Of a DNA stretch of 33,102 bases, positions 17,095-25,806 are shown piece by piece. Origin of the DNA: an uncultured Marinobacter sp. (lineage in GTDB: Bacteria > Pseudomonadota > Gammaproteobacteria > Pseudomonadales > Oleiphilaceae); contig CAJXOQ010000020.1 of assembly GCA_913057975.1 (NCBI GenBank), positions 1-33,102 of the forward strand, in the 5' to 3' direction. The translations under genes and the position numbers were made by a program. The notes beneath the pieces were generated by a model. The model worked only from the letters and a program-made list of their open reading frames with translations, did not search any database and had not been told where the DNA came from. Within the stretch, counting starts at the first letter, position 1. Each line of letters starts with the position of its first letter.

Positions 17095-18142
17095 GTTCTG
17101 GAGTTCACGGGTCAAGGAGTTGGTCCCCTATGTACCGGGGGAGCAGCCGAAAATGGCCAACCTCGTGAAACTGAATACCAACGAGAACCCGTTCGGCCCG
17201 TCTCCGAAGGTGATCGAGGCGATCAACACGGAACTGAATGACAACCTTCGGCTATACCCGGACCCCGAGAGTGAGGCTCTGAAAAGCACCATCGCGAATT
17301 ACTATGGCGTGCAGGGCGAGCAGGTTTTCCTCGGTAACGGTTCCGATGAAGTGCTGGCACACATCTTTTATGGTCTGTTCCAGCACGGTGAGCCCGTGTT
17401 GTACCCCGATATTACCTACAGTTTTTATCCGGTGTATTGCGGCCTCTACAACATCGAAGGCATGACCGTACCGCTGACCGACAGCTTTGAGATTGATCCC
17501 AAGGACTATAAGCAGCCGAACGGCGGCATAATCTTCCCCAATCCCAATGCGCCCACTGGGCGTTACCTGGCGTTGGACAAGGTTGAGGTTATCGTCGCCG
17601 CCAATCCCGACCGGGTTGTGGTTGTGGATGAAGCCTATGTGGATTTCGGCGGCGAGAGTGCGATCAAGCTGGTGGGGAAATATCCCAATCTCCTGGTCTG
17701 CCAAACGCTGTCCAAGGCCCGGTCCCTCGCCGGGTTGCGCGTCGGTTTCGCCATCGGCAGCCCGGAGGTCATCGAAGCCCTGAACCGAGTCAAAAACAGC
17801 TTCAACTCCTATCCTCTCGACCGCCTGGCTCAGGCAGGTGCCGTTGCGGCATTCGAGGATGAAGACTGGTTTCGGGCCACCTGTGAAGGCGTCATTGGCG
17901 AGCGGGGGTGGGTCACCTCGAAACTGGAAGCCTTGGGGTTCGATGTGTTGCCCTCAAAAGCCAATTTTATCCTTGCGCGCCATCCGGAGCACGCCGGTGA
18001 GGCACTGGCGAAGGGGCTTCGGGAGAAGGGCGTTATCGTGCGCCACTTCAATAAGCCCCGAATCTCGGACTTCCTGCGAATCACCATCGGCACGGCAGAC
18101 CAGAACAAGCGACTGATTGAGTGTCTTAAACCGTTGGTGTAA
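17087..18142 (+). CDS. hisC: Histidinol-phosphate aminotransferase HisC
   Basis: A 351-residue PLP-dependent class I/II aminotransferase converting imidazole-acetol phosphate and glutamate to histidinol phosphate. The N-terminal [12 protein letters not shown] motif, the DEAYVDF segment at 181-187 and the PLP lysine Lys210 in [15 protein letters not shown] are all present. The start at 17087 lies within the 3' end of hisD, so translation is coupled. Confidence 0.97.
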   Translation: MSKFWSSRVKELVPYVPGEQPKMANLVKLNTNENPFGPSPKVIEAINTELNDNLRLYPDPESEALKSTIANYYGVQGEQVFLGNGSDEVLAHIFYGLFQHGEPVLYPDITYSFYPVYCGLYNIEGMTVPLTDSFEIDPKDYKQPNGGIIFPNPNAPTGRYLALDKVEVIVAANPDRVVVVDEAYVDFGGESAIKLVGKYPNLLVCQTLSKARSLAGLRVGFAIGSPEVIEALNRVKNSFNSYPLDRLAQAGAVAAFEDEDWFRATCEGVIGERGWVTSKLEALGFDVLPSKANFILARHPEHAGEALAKGLREKGVIVRHFNKPRISDFLRITIGTADQNKRLIECLKPLV

Positions 18143-18176
18143 CACAAGATATTCAAGGCAACCCCATGGAGGCAGC

Positions 18177-18920
18177 ATGGCTTCACGCAATGAGATGCTC
18201 CGCACACTGAATGACTGGCTGGCACCGGAAGACTTCAAGGATTATTGCCCTAACGGTCTGCAGGTCGAGGGCACCGAAGAGATCAGGACCGTAATCAGTG
18301 GTGTCACGGCGTCTCGAGCGCTCGTGGACGCGGCGATCGAAGCCGATGCCGACATGATCCTGGTGCATCATGGGTATTTCTGGAAAGGTGAGGGTCAGGC
18401 CATCCGTGGCATGAAGCGGGACAGGATTAAGCGCCTGCTGGACCACGATATCAATCTGGTTGCTTACCACCTGCCGTTGGACGATCACCCTGAGTATGGC
18501 AACAACCGGCAGTTGGCCAACGTGTTGGGTATTCTCAACCCCCGGCCACTGGGTGGGCTTGTGTGGCAGGGTGAACTGAGCGCCCCGATGGCGCCCCAGG
18601 CGTTCGCGGATCTGATCGGAGAGCGTCTGGCCCGTGCCCCGCTTTGGGTTGGGGATGGCTCCGCGGAGATTTCCAGGGTTGGCTGGTGTACCGGCGCGGC
18701 TCAGGGGTTCATCGGTAGCGCCTTGGAAGCTGGGCTGGATGCCTACATCAGTGGCGAGATTTCAGAACCCACTACCCATACTGCCCGGGAATGCGGTATT
18801 CATTACTACGCAGCCGGCCATCACGCCACTGAGCGATATGGAGTTCAGGCCCTGGGGCGGGCCCTGGAGCAAGCATTTGGGGTAAGTCACCGGTTTATCG
18901 ACTGCGATAACCCGGTGTAA
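18177..18920 (+). CDS. Nif3-like dinuclear metal centre hexameric protein
   Basis: A 247-residue Nif3/YbgI-family protein. The family forms a toroidal hexamer with a two-metal site; some members act as GTP cyclohydrolase I type or radical-repair-linked proteins, but the physiological role is unsettled. Metal-ligand candidates are His64 and His65 in ILVHHGYFW, with the second set in AGHHATERYG (His215, Glu218). The YCPNGLQVEG motif near residues 23-32 is diagnostic. The ATG at 18177 has a strong GGAGG 4 bases upstream; the frame is open further upstream through the end of hisC. It follows hisC by 34 bases and ends 3 bases before the convergent zapG stop. Confidence 0.9.
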   Translation: MASRNEMLRTLNDWLAPEDFKDYCPNGLQVEGTEEIRTVISGVTASRALVDAAIEADADMILVHHGYFWKGEGQAIRGMKRDRIKRLLDHDINLVAYHLPLDDHPEYGNNRQLANVLGILNPRPLGGLVWQGELSAPMAPQAFADLIGERLARAPLWVGDGSAEISRVGWCTGAAQGFIGSALEAGLDAYISGEISEPTTHTARECGIHYYAAGHHATERYGVQALGRALEQAFGVSHRFIDCDNPV

Positions 18921-18923
18921 GCG

Positions 18924-19361
18924 TCAGGCTTTCTGCTGTTTTTCGGCCAGGCCAAAGTCTTCGGCGAGGGTGCCTTTTTCCTGGGGGTCGCTCTTGGGGG
19001 CGTAGTCCCGAGGTGGCTCTGCATCATCCTTGCTGGCGGCGCCTTCCAGACGCGCCTTGGCGTTCTCTTTCTCAAGCTCCAACAGCCAGTCTTCGTCGTT
19101 GCACAGGCGGTTTGCGCCCCGCGCCATGTGCTGGTTTACGTCTCGATAGGTGTCGTTGAAGCGGCGCAGCAGATGCGCAGATTCCATGAAGTGCTCATTT
19201 ACCTGCGCCTGATAGCGTGTGTACTCGTTTCTCAGCTCCTCGATCTGCTGTTCAGCCCGGCGCTGCCGCAGAGTAGAGCCCTGACCGGACCGGCCAACCA
19301 GTACTCCAATGACAATGCCAACAATCAATGCGGCGATGGCTGCCAGAATCAGGTTTGTCAT
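18924..19361 (-). CDS. zapG: Z-ring/envelope coiled-coil protein ZapG (YhcB, DUF1043)
   Basis: A 145-residue DUF1043 protein. One N-terminal membrane helix (residues about 4-22, LILAAIAALIVGIVIGVLVG) with a short exterior end is followed by a cytoplasmic coiled coil (RQRRAEQQIEELRNEYTRYQAQVNEHF), the conserved FMESAHLL segment, and a disordered charged tail. In E. coli YhcB/ZapG coordinates envelope growth, LPS synthesis and division. The start at 19361 is chosen because it gives the family-typical N-terminus MTNLILAA; AAGGA lies 11 bases upstream. It is divergent from zapE, an arrangement known in related bacteria. Confidence 0.9.
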   Translation of the reverse strand: MTNLILAAIAALIVGIVIGVLVGRSGQGSTLRQRRAEQQIEELRNEYTRYQAQVNEHFMESAHLLRRFNDTYRDVNQHMARGANRLCNDEDWLLELEKENAKARLEGAASKDDAEPPRDYAPKSDPQEKGTLAEDFGLAEKQQKA

Positions 19362-19402
19362 AAGCTGTGTGATCCTTTTGATGAATAGGAATTCCTTCCC
19401 AA

Positions 19403-19408
19403 AGTATA
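19403..19408 (-). promoter_or_regulatory. Possible zapG promoter -10 box
   Basis: The minus strand reads TATACT 41 bases before the zapG start at 19361, without a convincing -35. In the same 225-base divergent gap the plus strand offers TTGCCT (19435-19440) and TATTGT (19457-19462) with a 16-base spacer as a possible zapE promoter. Confidence 0.35.
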
Positions 19409-19586
19409 CCGTCCCAAGTCCCATTCACGCACGATTGCCTCGTGCGCCAATCGTCGTATTGTGTCGTATGTCTGGCTCGCTCCCGCTGTTGCAGCGGTTT
19501 CTCCGGGTGTTGAACGTGGCGAAAAAAGCCAAAATCGGCCACAATACGCCGCCGTTATGAATGACCATACTTCGGGAAACGCCTTA

Positions 19587-20723
19587 ATGACACCCCAAAA
19601 GCGAATCCGTATGACCACTACCCATATGACCCCATGGGAACGATATCAGCAGGACCTTGAGCGGCCCGAGTTTCACAAAGACCCGGCCCAGGAAGATGCG
19701 GTCCGCCGTTTGCAGTCACTTTACGACAAACTGGTGGCGGCGGAAAGGGAGCGTGACAAACCGATGGTCAAACTTCGCCTCAAGTTCAAGAAGGGCAAAG
19801 AAGATCCGGTGAAGGGATTGTATTTCTGGGGCGGGGTGGGTCGCGGTAAAACCTACCTCATGGATACGTTTTATGAAGCACTGCCGTTTGATCGCAAGAT
19901 GCGAGTGCACTTCCACCGTTTTATGCAACGGGTTCACAAGGAACTGAAAAGTCTGAAGGGCGAGAAAAACCCCCTGGATATCGTCGCGAAGATGTTTGCA
20001 GACGAAACCCGGGTGATCTGTTTTGACGAATTTTTTGTCTCCGATATCGGCGATGCCATGATACTGGCAACGTTGATGGATGGTCTGTTCAGCCGTGGTG
20101 TGACCCTGGTCTGTACCTCTAATATTGTGCCTGACGGACTTTACAAGGATGGCTTGCAGCGCGCCCGTTTCCTGCCTGCGATCGCACTGGTCAAGAAACA
20201 CACCGAAGTGGTGAATGTGGATGGCGGTGTGGATTATCGTTTGAGAACCCTGGAGCAGGCTGAGCTGTATCACTTTCCTCTGGATGAGGATGCCGACATA
20301 AGCCTTCAGAAAAGTTACGACGGGCTTGCGCTTGAGGCAGGCAGTCACAGCCTGGAGCTGGAAATCAACGGCCGTAAGCTGGCAGCACTCAGCCACGCGG
20401 ATGACGTGGTCTGGTTTGATTTTAAAACCCTGTGCGACGGCCCTCGTAGCCAGAACGACTACATCGAGCTGGCTAGGGAGTTCCACGCAGTGATCATCAG
20501 CAATGTCCCGGTGTTGGGAAAAGACAAGGACGATCAGGCCCGGCGATTCATAAACATGATTGACGAATTTTATGATCGCAACGTCAAGGTGATCATTTCC
20601 GCAGAAGCTTCGATTACGGACCTGTATGCCGGCGGGCGGCTAGGGTTTGAGTTTGAGCGCACTGAGTCCCGGTTGCTGGAAATGCAATCCAGGGAATACC
20701 TCGAGGCACCTCACAAGGCCTGA
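19587..20723 (+). CDS. zapE: Cell division ATPase ZapE (AFG1-like)
   Basis: An AFG1/ZapE-family AAA-type ATPase, about 378 residues. In E. coli it associates with the divisome and destabilises FtsZ polymers under stress. Walker A GGVGRGKT is at residues 82-89, followed by the family motif VHFHRFM; Walker B is ICFDEFFVSDI. The start is uncertain: 19587 has GGGAAA 7 bases upstream, while starts at 19611 and 19626 would give N-termini MTTTH or MTPWERYQQ closer to homologues. The frame is open up to 19461 without good initiation signals. It is divergent from zapG. The ribosomal genes rplM-rpsI often found next to it are absent here. Confidence 0.93.
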   Translation: MTPQKRIRMTTTHMTPWERYQQDLERPEFHKDPAQEDAVRRLQSLYDKLVAAERERDKPMVKLRLKFKKGKEDPVKGLYFWGGVGRGKTYLMDTFYEALPFDRKMRVHFHRFMQRVHKELKSLKGEKNPLDIVAKMFADETRVICFDEFFVSDIGDAMILATLMDGLFSRGVTLVCTSNIVPDGLYKDGLQRARFLPAIALVKKHTEVVNVDGGVDYRLRTLEQAELYHFPLDEDADISLQKSYDGLALEAGSHSLELEINGRKLAALSHADDVVWFDFKTLCDGPRSQNDYIELAREFHAVIISNVPVLGKDKDDQARRFINMIDEFYDRNVKVIISAEASITDLYAGGRLGFEFERTESRLLEMQSREYLEAPHKA

Positions 20724-20788
20724 TAGGCGTCGGATGAAACGAACTCCAATCCGATAACGAACGACCCTAACGATAGAGAGATCAAGCA

Positions 20789-21973
20789 ATGAGCACAGAC
20801 AACGTCGTCATCGTCAGCGGTGCGCGCACCCCCATGGGCGGATTCCAGGGCAGTTTGGCTGCGGTTTCCGCGCCGGAACTGGGCGCCGTCAGCATCGCAG
20901 AAGCCATTCGTCGTGCCGGCTTGCAGCCAGCGGACGTGCAGGAAGTCATCATGGGTAACGTTCTGCCCGCAGGTCTCAAACAAGGGCCGGCCCGTCAGGC
21001 CATGCGCCAGGCCGGGCTGCCGGACAGCACCGGTGCCACTACGATCAATAAGCTTTGCGGCTCTGGTATGAAAGCCGCCATGCTTGCTCATGATGTGATC
21101 AAGGCCGGTACCAACGACATTATGGTTGCTGGTGGTATGGAGAGCATGTCGAATGCTCCGTATATTCTGCAAGGCGTTCGTAGTGGCTACCGTATGGGGC
21201 CTGGTCAGGCGCCTCAGGACCACATGTTCCTGGACGGCCTTGAAGACGCGGAAACCGGTCGGCTGATGGGGGCCTTCGCTCAGGAAATGGCTGACAAGAA
21301 AGGCTATACCCGCGAAGAGATGGACGAATACGCGATTACCTCCCTGACTCGGGCGAAGCAAGCCATCGAAGGCGGTTTGTTGAAGGATGAAATCATCCCG
21401 GTCACCGTCAAGACCCGCAAAGGCGACGTGGTGGTTGAAGACGACGAGCAGCCTCACAACGCCAACATCGAAAAGATCCCAAGCCTTCGGCCGGCGTTCG
21501 CCAAAGACGGCACCGTCACGGCGGCCAATGCCTCCTCAATATCTGATGGCGCCTCTGCACTGTTGCTGATGCGTGAATCCGAAGCCGAAAAGCGCGGTCT
21601 CAAGCCGTTAGCCCGGATTGTCGCTCATAGTACTCAGTCCCAGCATCCGTCGGAATTCACTTGCGCTCCGGTGGGTGCCATCGAAACCCTTTTCGCCAAA
21701 ACCGGCTGGACAAAGGACGACGTGGACCTGTTCGAGATCAACGAAGCCTTCGCCATGGTCGCCATGATGCCCATCCGCGAACTCGGCCTGGACCCGGAGA
21801 AGGTCAATATCCACGGCGGCGCCTGTGCCCAGGGCCACCCGGTTGGCTCCACCGGCTCCCGCCTGCTGGTGACGCTGATGCACTCTCTCAAGCACTACGG
21901 CAAGAAGAAGGGCGTTGCAGCACTGTGTATTGGTGGTGGTGAGGCAACGGCGATGGCTATTGAAATGCTGTGA
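20789..21973 (+). CDS. Acetyl-CoA C-acetyltransferase family thiolase
   Basis: A 394-residue thiolase II-type enzyme joining or cleaving acyl-CoA and acetyl-CoA. Catalytic residues are all present: nucleophile Cys90 in NKLCGSGMKAAM, EINEAFA, His350 in GGACAQGHPVGSTGSR, and Cys380 in CIGGGEATAM. The glycine-rich motif reads GGACAQGHP rather than the common GGAIALGHP, which places it in a subgroup; chain-length preference cannot be read from sequence. The ATG at 20789 has GAGAGA upstream. It stands alone (no beta-oxidation partner beside it), 65 bases after zapE and 242 bases before the DUF1302 gene. Beta-oxidation, ketone-body or acetoacetyl-CoA formation for polyhydroxybutyrate are all possible roles. 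Confidence 0.92.
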   Translation: MSTDNVVIVSGARTPMGGFQGSLAAVSAPELGAVSIAEAIRRAGLQPADVQEVIMGNVLPAGLKQGPARQAMRQAGLPDSTGATTINKLCGSGMKAAMLAHDVIKAGTNDIMVAGGMESMSNAPYILQGVRSGYRMGPGQAPQDHMFLDGLEDAETGRLMGAFAQEMADKKGYTREEMDEYAITSLTRAKQAIEGGLLKDEIIPVTVKTRKGDVVVEDDEQPHNANIEKIPSLRPAFAKDGTVTAANASSISDGASALLLMRESEAEKRGLKPLARIVAHSTQSQHPSEFTCAPVGAIETLFAKTGWTKDDVDLFEINEAFAMVAMMPIRELGLDPEKVNIHGGACAQGHPVGSTGSRLLVTLMHSLKHYGKKKGVAALCIGGGEATAMAIEML

Positions 21974-22001
21974 TTTGTGCCGGCTGGTTGCATCCAAATT
22001 T

Positions 22002-22122
22002 GTTGACTATAGTGACTCAGTGCGAAGGAAGTCTGCCGCAGAGAGGGGCGTAATAGAGAGAGGCATAATCGTAAAATCATACTTTTGACTGATCAAAGCG
22101 TTCGATGGCGTTAGCTATAGTG
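22002..22122 (+). promoter_or_regulatory. Upstream region of the DUF1302 gene with a repeated motif
   Basis: The 242-base gap before the DUF1302 gene holds two near-identical 13-mers, GTTGACTATAGTG at 22002-22014 and GTTAGCTATAGTG at 22110-22122 (11 of 13 identical), 108 bases apart. A TTGACT hexamer at 22085-22090 and TATAGT at 22116-22121 are -35- and -10-like, but their spacing (25 bases) is too long for a constitutive promoter. This suggests an activated promoter, possibly read by the LuxR-type regulator encoded downstream. Confidence 0.4.
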
Positions 22123-22215
22123 CCAACATCACGAGCACTGTGCATGAAGCCTCCAAACATCGTGAACACCAATAATCAGAGCAGCGACTCAGAACAACAA
22201 TGGAGTAGCCTTCCA

Positions 22216-24117
22216 ATGACAAGAAAAACACATCAATGGCAGCAGTGGACCAAATTGCCGCTGGCCGTAGCAGTTGCCGCCGGAGTATCTGGCCAGGCGG
22301 CTGCCTATTCATTTTATGTCGGGGATGTGGAAGCCTCTTTCAATACCACGCTGTCGGCGGGCATTGGCTGGCGTACCGAGTCACAGGACCGACGGTTGAT
22401 TGCCCAGGGTAACCTGGGACCTGAATACACTCCTGGCCAGCCCTTGGCCAACATCGGTGCCTCTACTAACAACTATGATGACGGTAACCTCAATTTCGAG
22501 AAAGGGGATACCTACTCCAAGATCGTCAAGGGTAACAGCGAACTGTTTCTCAGCTACGATGTGGATAACGATACGCTTACCCGGGTCGGTGGCTTTGTGC
22601 GGGGGCGTTACTGGTATGACTTCGAGTTGAAGGATGAGAGCAGAGCGGTTGATCCTGTTGGTCAGCGTCGAGAGTTGAACGAAGAGGCCAAAAAAAATGC
22701 CTCTGGCGGTGAAATCCTTGATGCCTACGTCTTCTCGGACTGGTACTTTGGTGATGTCCCGGTCAGTCTCCGTTACGGCAAGCAGGTGTTGAGCTGGGGT
22801 GAAAGTACCTTCATCCAGGGCGGCATCAATACCATTAACCCGGTTGACGTACCTGCCTTCCGGGCACCAGGCTCCGAGCTGAAGGATGCGCTGTTGCCTG
22901 TCGAAATGTTCTACGCCTCGGCGGGTATCACGGAAAACGTGACTGTTGAAGCGTTTGTGCAAGCTGACTGGGAGCCGGTTCGCCCAGACGATTGCGGCAC
23001 GTTCTTTTCCACAAACGACTTTGCCGCTGACGGTTGTGGTCCAGTTTTGCTAGCAGGTCAGTTGCCTGATTCTCAAGCGGCGGCGCAGGGGTTCATTGCT
23101 CCTCGTCTTGCGGACCGTGAGGCGGATTCCAAAGACCAGTTTGGTGTCGCGCTGCGCTGGTATGTGCCAGCCCTGAACGATTCAGAGCTTGGTTTCTACT
23201 ACATCAAGTACAACAGCCGTCTGCCGTATGTCAGTGGTCTGGTGAACAACCCGTCTTCACCCAGCGGCAGCCAACAGAACGATCCGAATGAGCCGAACTC
23301 CACGTTTCCGAGCTACTTTATTGAGTATCCCGAAAACATCAATCTCTATGGTATCAGTATCAACACCACGACCCCGGGTGGTTGGTCTCTGGGTGCTGAA
23401 TACAGCTTCCGTGATAACGTTCCGCTCCAGTGGAACGCATTTGAGCTGATCTTTGGTGGTTTGCAGCAGCGTGGTCCAAACGGGGAAATTCTAAGCAAGC
23501 TGGAAAAACAGCGGCTCGAAGAATCCGGTGGAGCCAACCTGGCTGGAAAGCCTGTTGACGGCTACGACCGGTTCAATGTTTCCCAGGCGCAGTTCACGCT
23601 GATCAAGTTCTTCGACCAGGTCATGGGAGCAAGCCGCCTGTCCCTGATCACTGAATTTGGTGCCACCTACGTTCACGATCTTCCGGACGAAGATGAAGCC
23701 CGTTACGGTCGCTCAGGCACCTTCGGTATCGGTACGTTGCCGGTGGACGGCTCCAACTTCACGGGTGATTTCTGTGAGGCAGGCGCCAACATCAATACCA
23801 ACTACTGTAACAATGATGGCTTTACCACGTCCTTTTCCTGGGGCTACCGTACCCGTCTGGTGTGGAGCTACCTGAACGCGTTCTCTGGCATTAACCTTTC
23901 ACCACAACTGGCCTGGAGCCACGATGTGCAGGGTTACGCGCCTTCTCCGGGCGGTAACTTCAGCGAAGGCAACAAGGCCATTGGTCTGTCATTGCAGGCT
24001 GAATACCAGAACCGTATAACCGGTAATATCGGTTACACAAACTTTTTCGGTGGCAAGCCGTATAACGAGTTGACCGACCGTGATTTCGTGAGTGCGAGCG
24101 TTTCCTACTCATTCTGA
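22216..24117 (+). CDS. DUF1302 outer-membrane protein
   Basis: A 633-residue DUF1302-family protein. The signal peptide (basic start MTRKTHQ, hydrophobic LPLAVAVAAGVSG, cleavage after QAAA near residue 30) and the last residues SYSF, ending in phenylalanine, mark an outer-membrane beta-barrel. The mature protein is aromatic- and N/D/G-rich with alternating strands, e.g. LSAGIGWRTES and VSLRYGKQVLSWGES. Two cysteine pairs occur, around DDCG/GCGP and FCEAG/NYCNN. The start at 22216 is chosen for the signal peptide; GGAG lies about 10 bases upstream. It precedes a DUF1329 gene by 33 bases, a pairing widespread in Pseudomonas and Marinobacter. The substrate is unknown; a role in transport or export of lipid-like compounds is inference. 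Confidence 0.88.
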   Translation: MTRKTHQWQQWTKLPLAVAVAAGVSGQAAAYSFYVGDVEASFNTTLSAGIGWRTESQDRRLIAQGNLGPEYTPGQPLANIGASTNNYDDGNLNFEKGDTYSKIVKGNSELFLSYDVDNDTLTRVGGFVRGRYWYDFELKDESRAVDPVGQRRELNEEAKKNASGGEILDAYVFSDWYFGDVPVSLRYGKQVLSWGESTFIQGGINTINPVDVPAFRAPGSELKDALLPVEMFYASAGITENVTVEAFVQADWEPVRPDDCGTFFSTNDFAADGCGPVLLAGQLPDSQAAAQGFIAPRLADREADSKDQFGVALRWYVPALNDSELGFYYIKYNSRLPYVSGLVNNPSSPSGSQQNDPNEPNSTFPSYFIEYPENINLYGISINTTTPGGWSLGAEYSFRDNVPLQWNAFELIFGGLQQRGPNGEILSKLEKQRLEESGGANLAGKPVDGYDRFNVSQAQFTLIKFFDQVMGASRLSLITEFGATYVHDLPDEDEARYGRSGTFGIGTLPVDGSNFTGDFCEAGANINTNYCNNDGFTTSFSWGYRTRLVWSYLNAFSGINLSPQLAWSHDVQGYAPSPGGNFSEGNKAIGLSLQAEYQNRITGNIGYTNFFGGKPYNELTDRDFVSASVSYSF

Positions 24118-24150
24118 TTCGGCCTGAATTCGTTTAACGAGGTAATTTAA

Positions 24151-25512
24151 ATGAAACTGAACAAGAAGCTATTGGCCACTGGCATTCTGTCCGCAACGTT
24201 GATTGCGGGTAACGCCTTTGGCGCGGTTTCCGCACAGGAAGCGGCCAAGCTCGGTGACTCGCTCACGCCAATGGGTGCTGAGAAAGCGGGTAACGGGGGC
24301 GCAATTCCGGCCTGGGATGGCGGTCTGACGACGCCTCCTGCCGGGTATAAAAACGATGGTATCTATGTGAACCCGTTCCCGAACGAAGAGCCAAAGTTCA
24401 CCATCAACCAGAGCAACGTTGATGAGTATGCGGAAAACCTGTCCCCGGGACAGGTCGCAATGATCAAGCGTTATGACGATTACGTCATGCCGGTGTACGA
24501 GACGCACCGTTCCGCCGCATACCCGGAACAGGTCATGGAGGATACCGTTGACAACGCCACGACAGTGGAACTGATCAAAGACGGTAACGGCCTGGGTAAT
24601 TACCAGACGGCTACGCCATTCCCGATTCCTCAGAATGGTCTGGAAGTCATCTGGAACCACATCACCCGTTACCGTGGCGGTTCGGTCCAGCGTAACGTTG
24701 GGCAGGTCACTCCGACAGAAGACGGCGCTTTCAGCGTTGTGAAATTCCAGGACGAACTGACGTGGAAAACCTATCTGGAAGATTACGAGGCGGGGCAGGA
24801 CCCGAACGTACTGTTCTACTTCAAGCAGGCCATTACTGCGCCTGCGCGACTGGCCGGTAACGTCCTGCTGGTTCACGAGACTATTGACCAGGTTGAAGAA
24901 CCGCGTCGTGCATGGGTATACAATGCCGGTCAGCGCCGGGTTCGTCGCGCACCGCAGGTAGCTTATGACGGCCCTGGTACTGCTGCAGACGGCATGCGTA
25001 CCTCCGACAACTTCGATATGTTCAACGGTGCGCCTGATCGTTACAACTGGGAACTGGTTGGAAAGAAGGAAATGTACATCCCGTACAATTCCTACAAGCT
25101 GGTCGACCGTAGCCTGGACTATGACGAGATCATCAAGGCCGGTCATATCAACCAGAATCTGACCCGTTATGAGCTGCATCGTGTCTGGCACGTGCGTGCC
25201 ACCCTGAAGGATGGTGAGCGTCATATCTACGCCCAGCGTGACTTCTACATTGACGAAGACACATGGCAGGCAGCGGTGATCGATCACTACGATGGTCGTG
25301 GAGAACTGTGGCGTGTGGCTGAAGCGCACAGCATGCAGTTCTACGATCAGATCGTGCCCTGGTACGCCATTGAAACTCTTTACGACCTGCTGTCTGGCCG
25401 GTATCTGGTCCTGGGGTTGACCAACGAAGAGTCCAACCCGTATGAGTTCGGTGTTGACCGAAGGTCACGTGACTACACGCCCGCTGCTCTGCGTCGTGCG
25501 GGGACACGGTAA
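24151..25512 (+). CDS. DUF1329 periplasmic protein
   Basis: A 453-residue DUF1329-family protein with a clear signal peptide (MKLNKKLLATGILSATLIAGNAFG, cut near residue 24 or after VSA at 28). There is no lipobox cysteine, so it should be soluble periplasmic or loosely outer-membrane bound. The rest is the DUF1329 domain, rich in Y, R and W (RRAWVYNAGQRRVRRAPQVAYD, WELVGKKEMYIPYNSYKL, RHIYAQRDFYIDEDTWQ). The family resembles lipoprotein-sorting LolA/LolB-like folds at a distance (general knowledge, not verifiable here). The start has GAGG upstream. It is co-transcribed with the DUF1302 gene and ends at a strong terminator. RND-transporter and YCF48-like partners found beside such pairs elsewhere are not in this window. 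Confidence 0.88.
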   Translation: MKLNKKLLATGILSATLIAGNAFGAVSAQEAAKLGDSLTPMGAEKAGNGGAIPAWDGGLTTPPAGYKNDGIYVNPFPNEEPKFTINQSNVDEYAENLSPGQVAMIKRYDDYVMPVYETHRSAAYPEQVMEDTVDNATTVELIKDGNGLGNYQTATPFPIPQNGLEVIWNHITRYRGGSVQRNVGQVTPTEDGAFSVVKFQDELTWKTYLEDYEAGQDPNVLFYFKQAITAPARLAGNVLLVHETIDQVEEPRRAWVYNAGQRRVRRAPQVAYDGPGTAADGMRTSDNFDMFNGAPDRYNWELVGKKEMYIPYNSYKLVDRSLDYDEIIKAGHINQNLTRYELHRVWHVRATLKDGERHIYAQRDFYIDEDTWQAAVIDHYDGRGELWRVAEAHSMQFYDQIVPWYAIETLYDLLSGRYLVLGLTNEESNPYEFGVDRRSRDYTPAALRRAGTR

Positions 25513-25552
25513 GTTGTCATGATCCGGGTAGTTAGTTAATCCCGGGTGAAGT

Positions 25553-25583
25553 AAAAACGGCGGGCTCAAAGCCCGCCGTTTTT
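25553..25583 (+). terminator. Strong Rho-independent terminator after the DUF1302-DUF1329 pair
   Basis: A 13-bp perfect stem (25553-25565 with 25571-25583), closable by one further T-A pair to a 3-base loop, G+C-rich at its core and ending in a T run. It stands 40 bases after the DUF1329 stop. The transcription unit therefore ends here, and the LuxR gene 224 bases on needs its own promoter. Confidence 0.95.
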
Positions 25584-25806
25584 ATTTAAAGCCATTGATT
25601 TTCCCCGATTGTTGGAAACCTGCCGGTGTTTCGTCACCTCCCCGTCAAAGTTTTGCAGCCTACCCCTGATTTGGTTTAACCTCTCTCTACTAATACTAAA
25701 GGCGAACCCGATGCAGGGCGCCGCAGCAACAACAAAGCAGAGATCACATTTGCCGGAGTAAGGGCCCACCAGGCTCATAGATTCCGGGCTTTCAACGGGG
25801 CAAAGA

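Noticed and set aside
21972-21990. Sigma-54 promoter upstream of the DUF1302 gene
   Set aside because: A TTGCA -12-like element exists, but the position 12 bases upstream reads TG where GG is required, so the -24 element fails.
24169-25329. Long open frame antisense to the DUF1329 gene
   Set aside because: The sense strand carries a signal peptide, ribosome binding site and terminator in the right order; the antisense frame has none of these.
25710-25760. 16-codon leader peptide ahead of the LuxR-type gene
   Set aside because: It has a start and stop codon but no clear ribosome binding site, no regulatory codon run and no attenuator hairpin after it.
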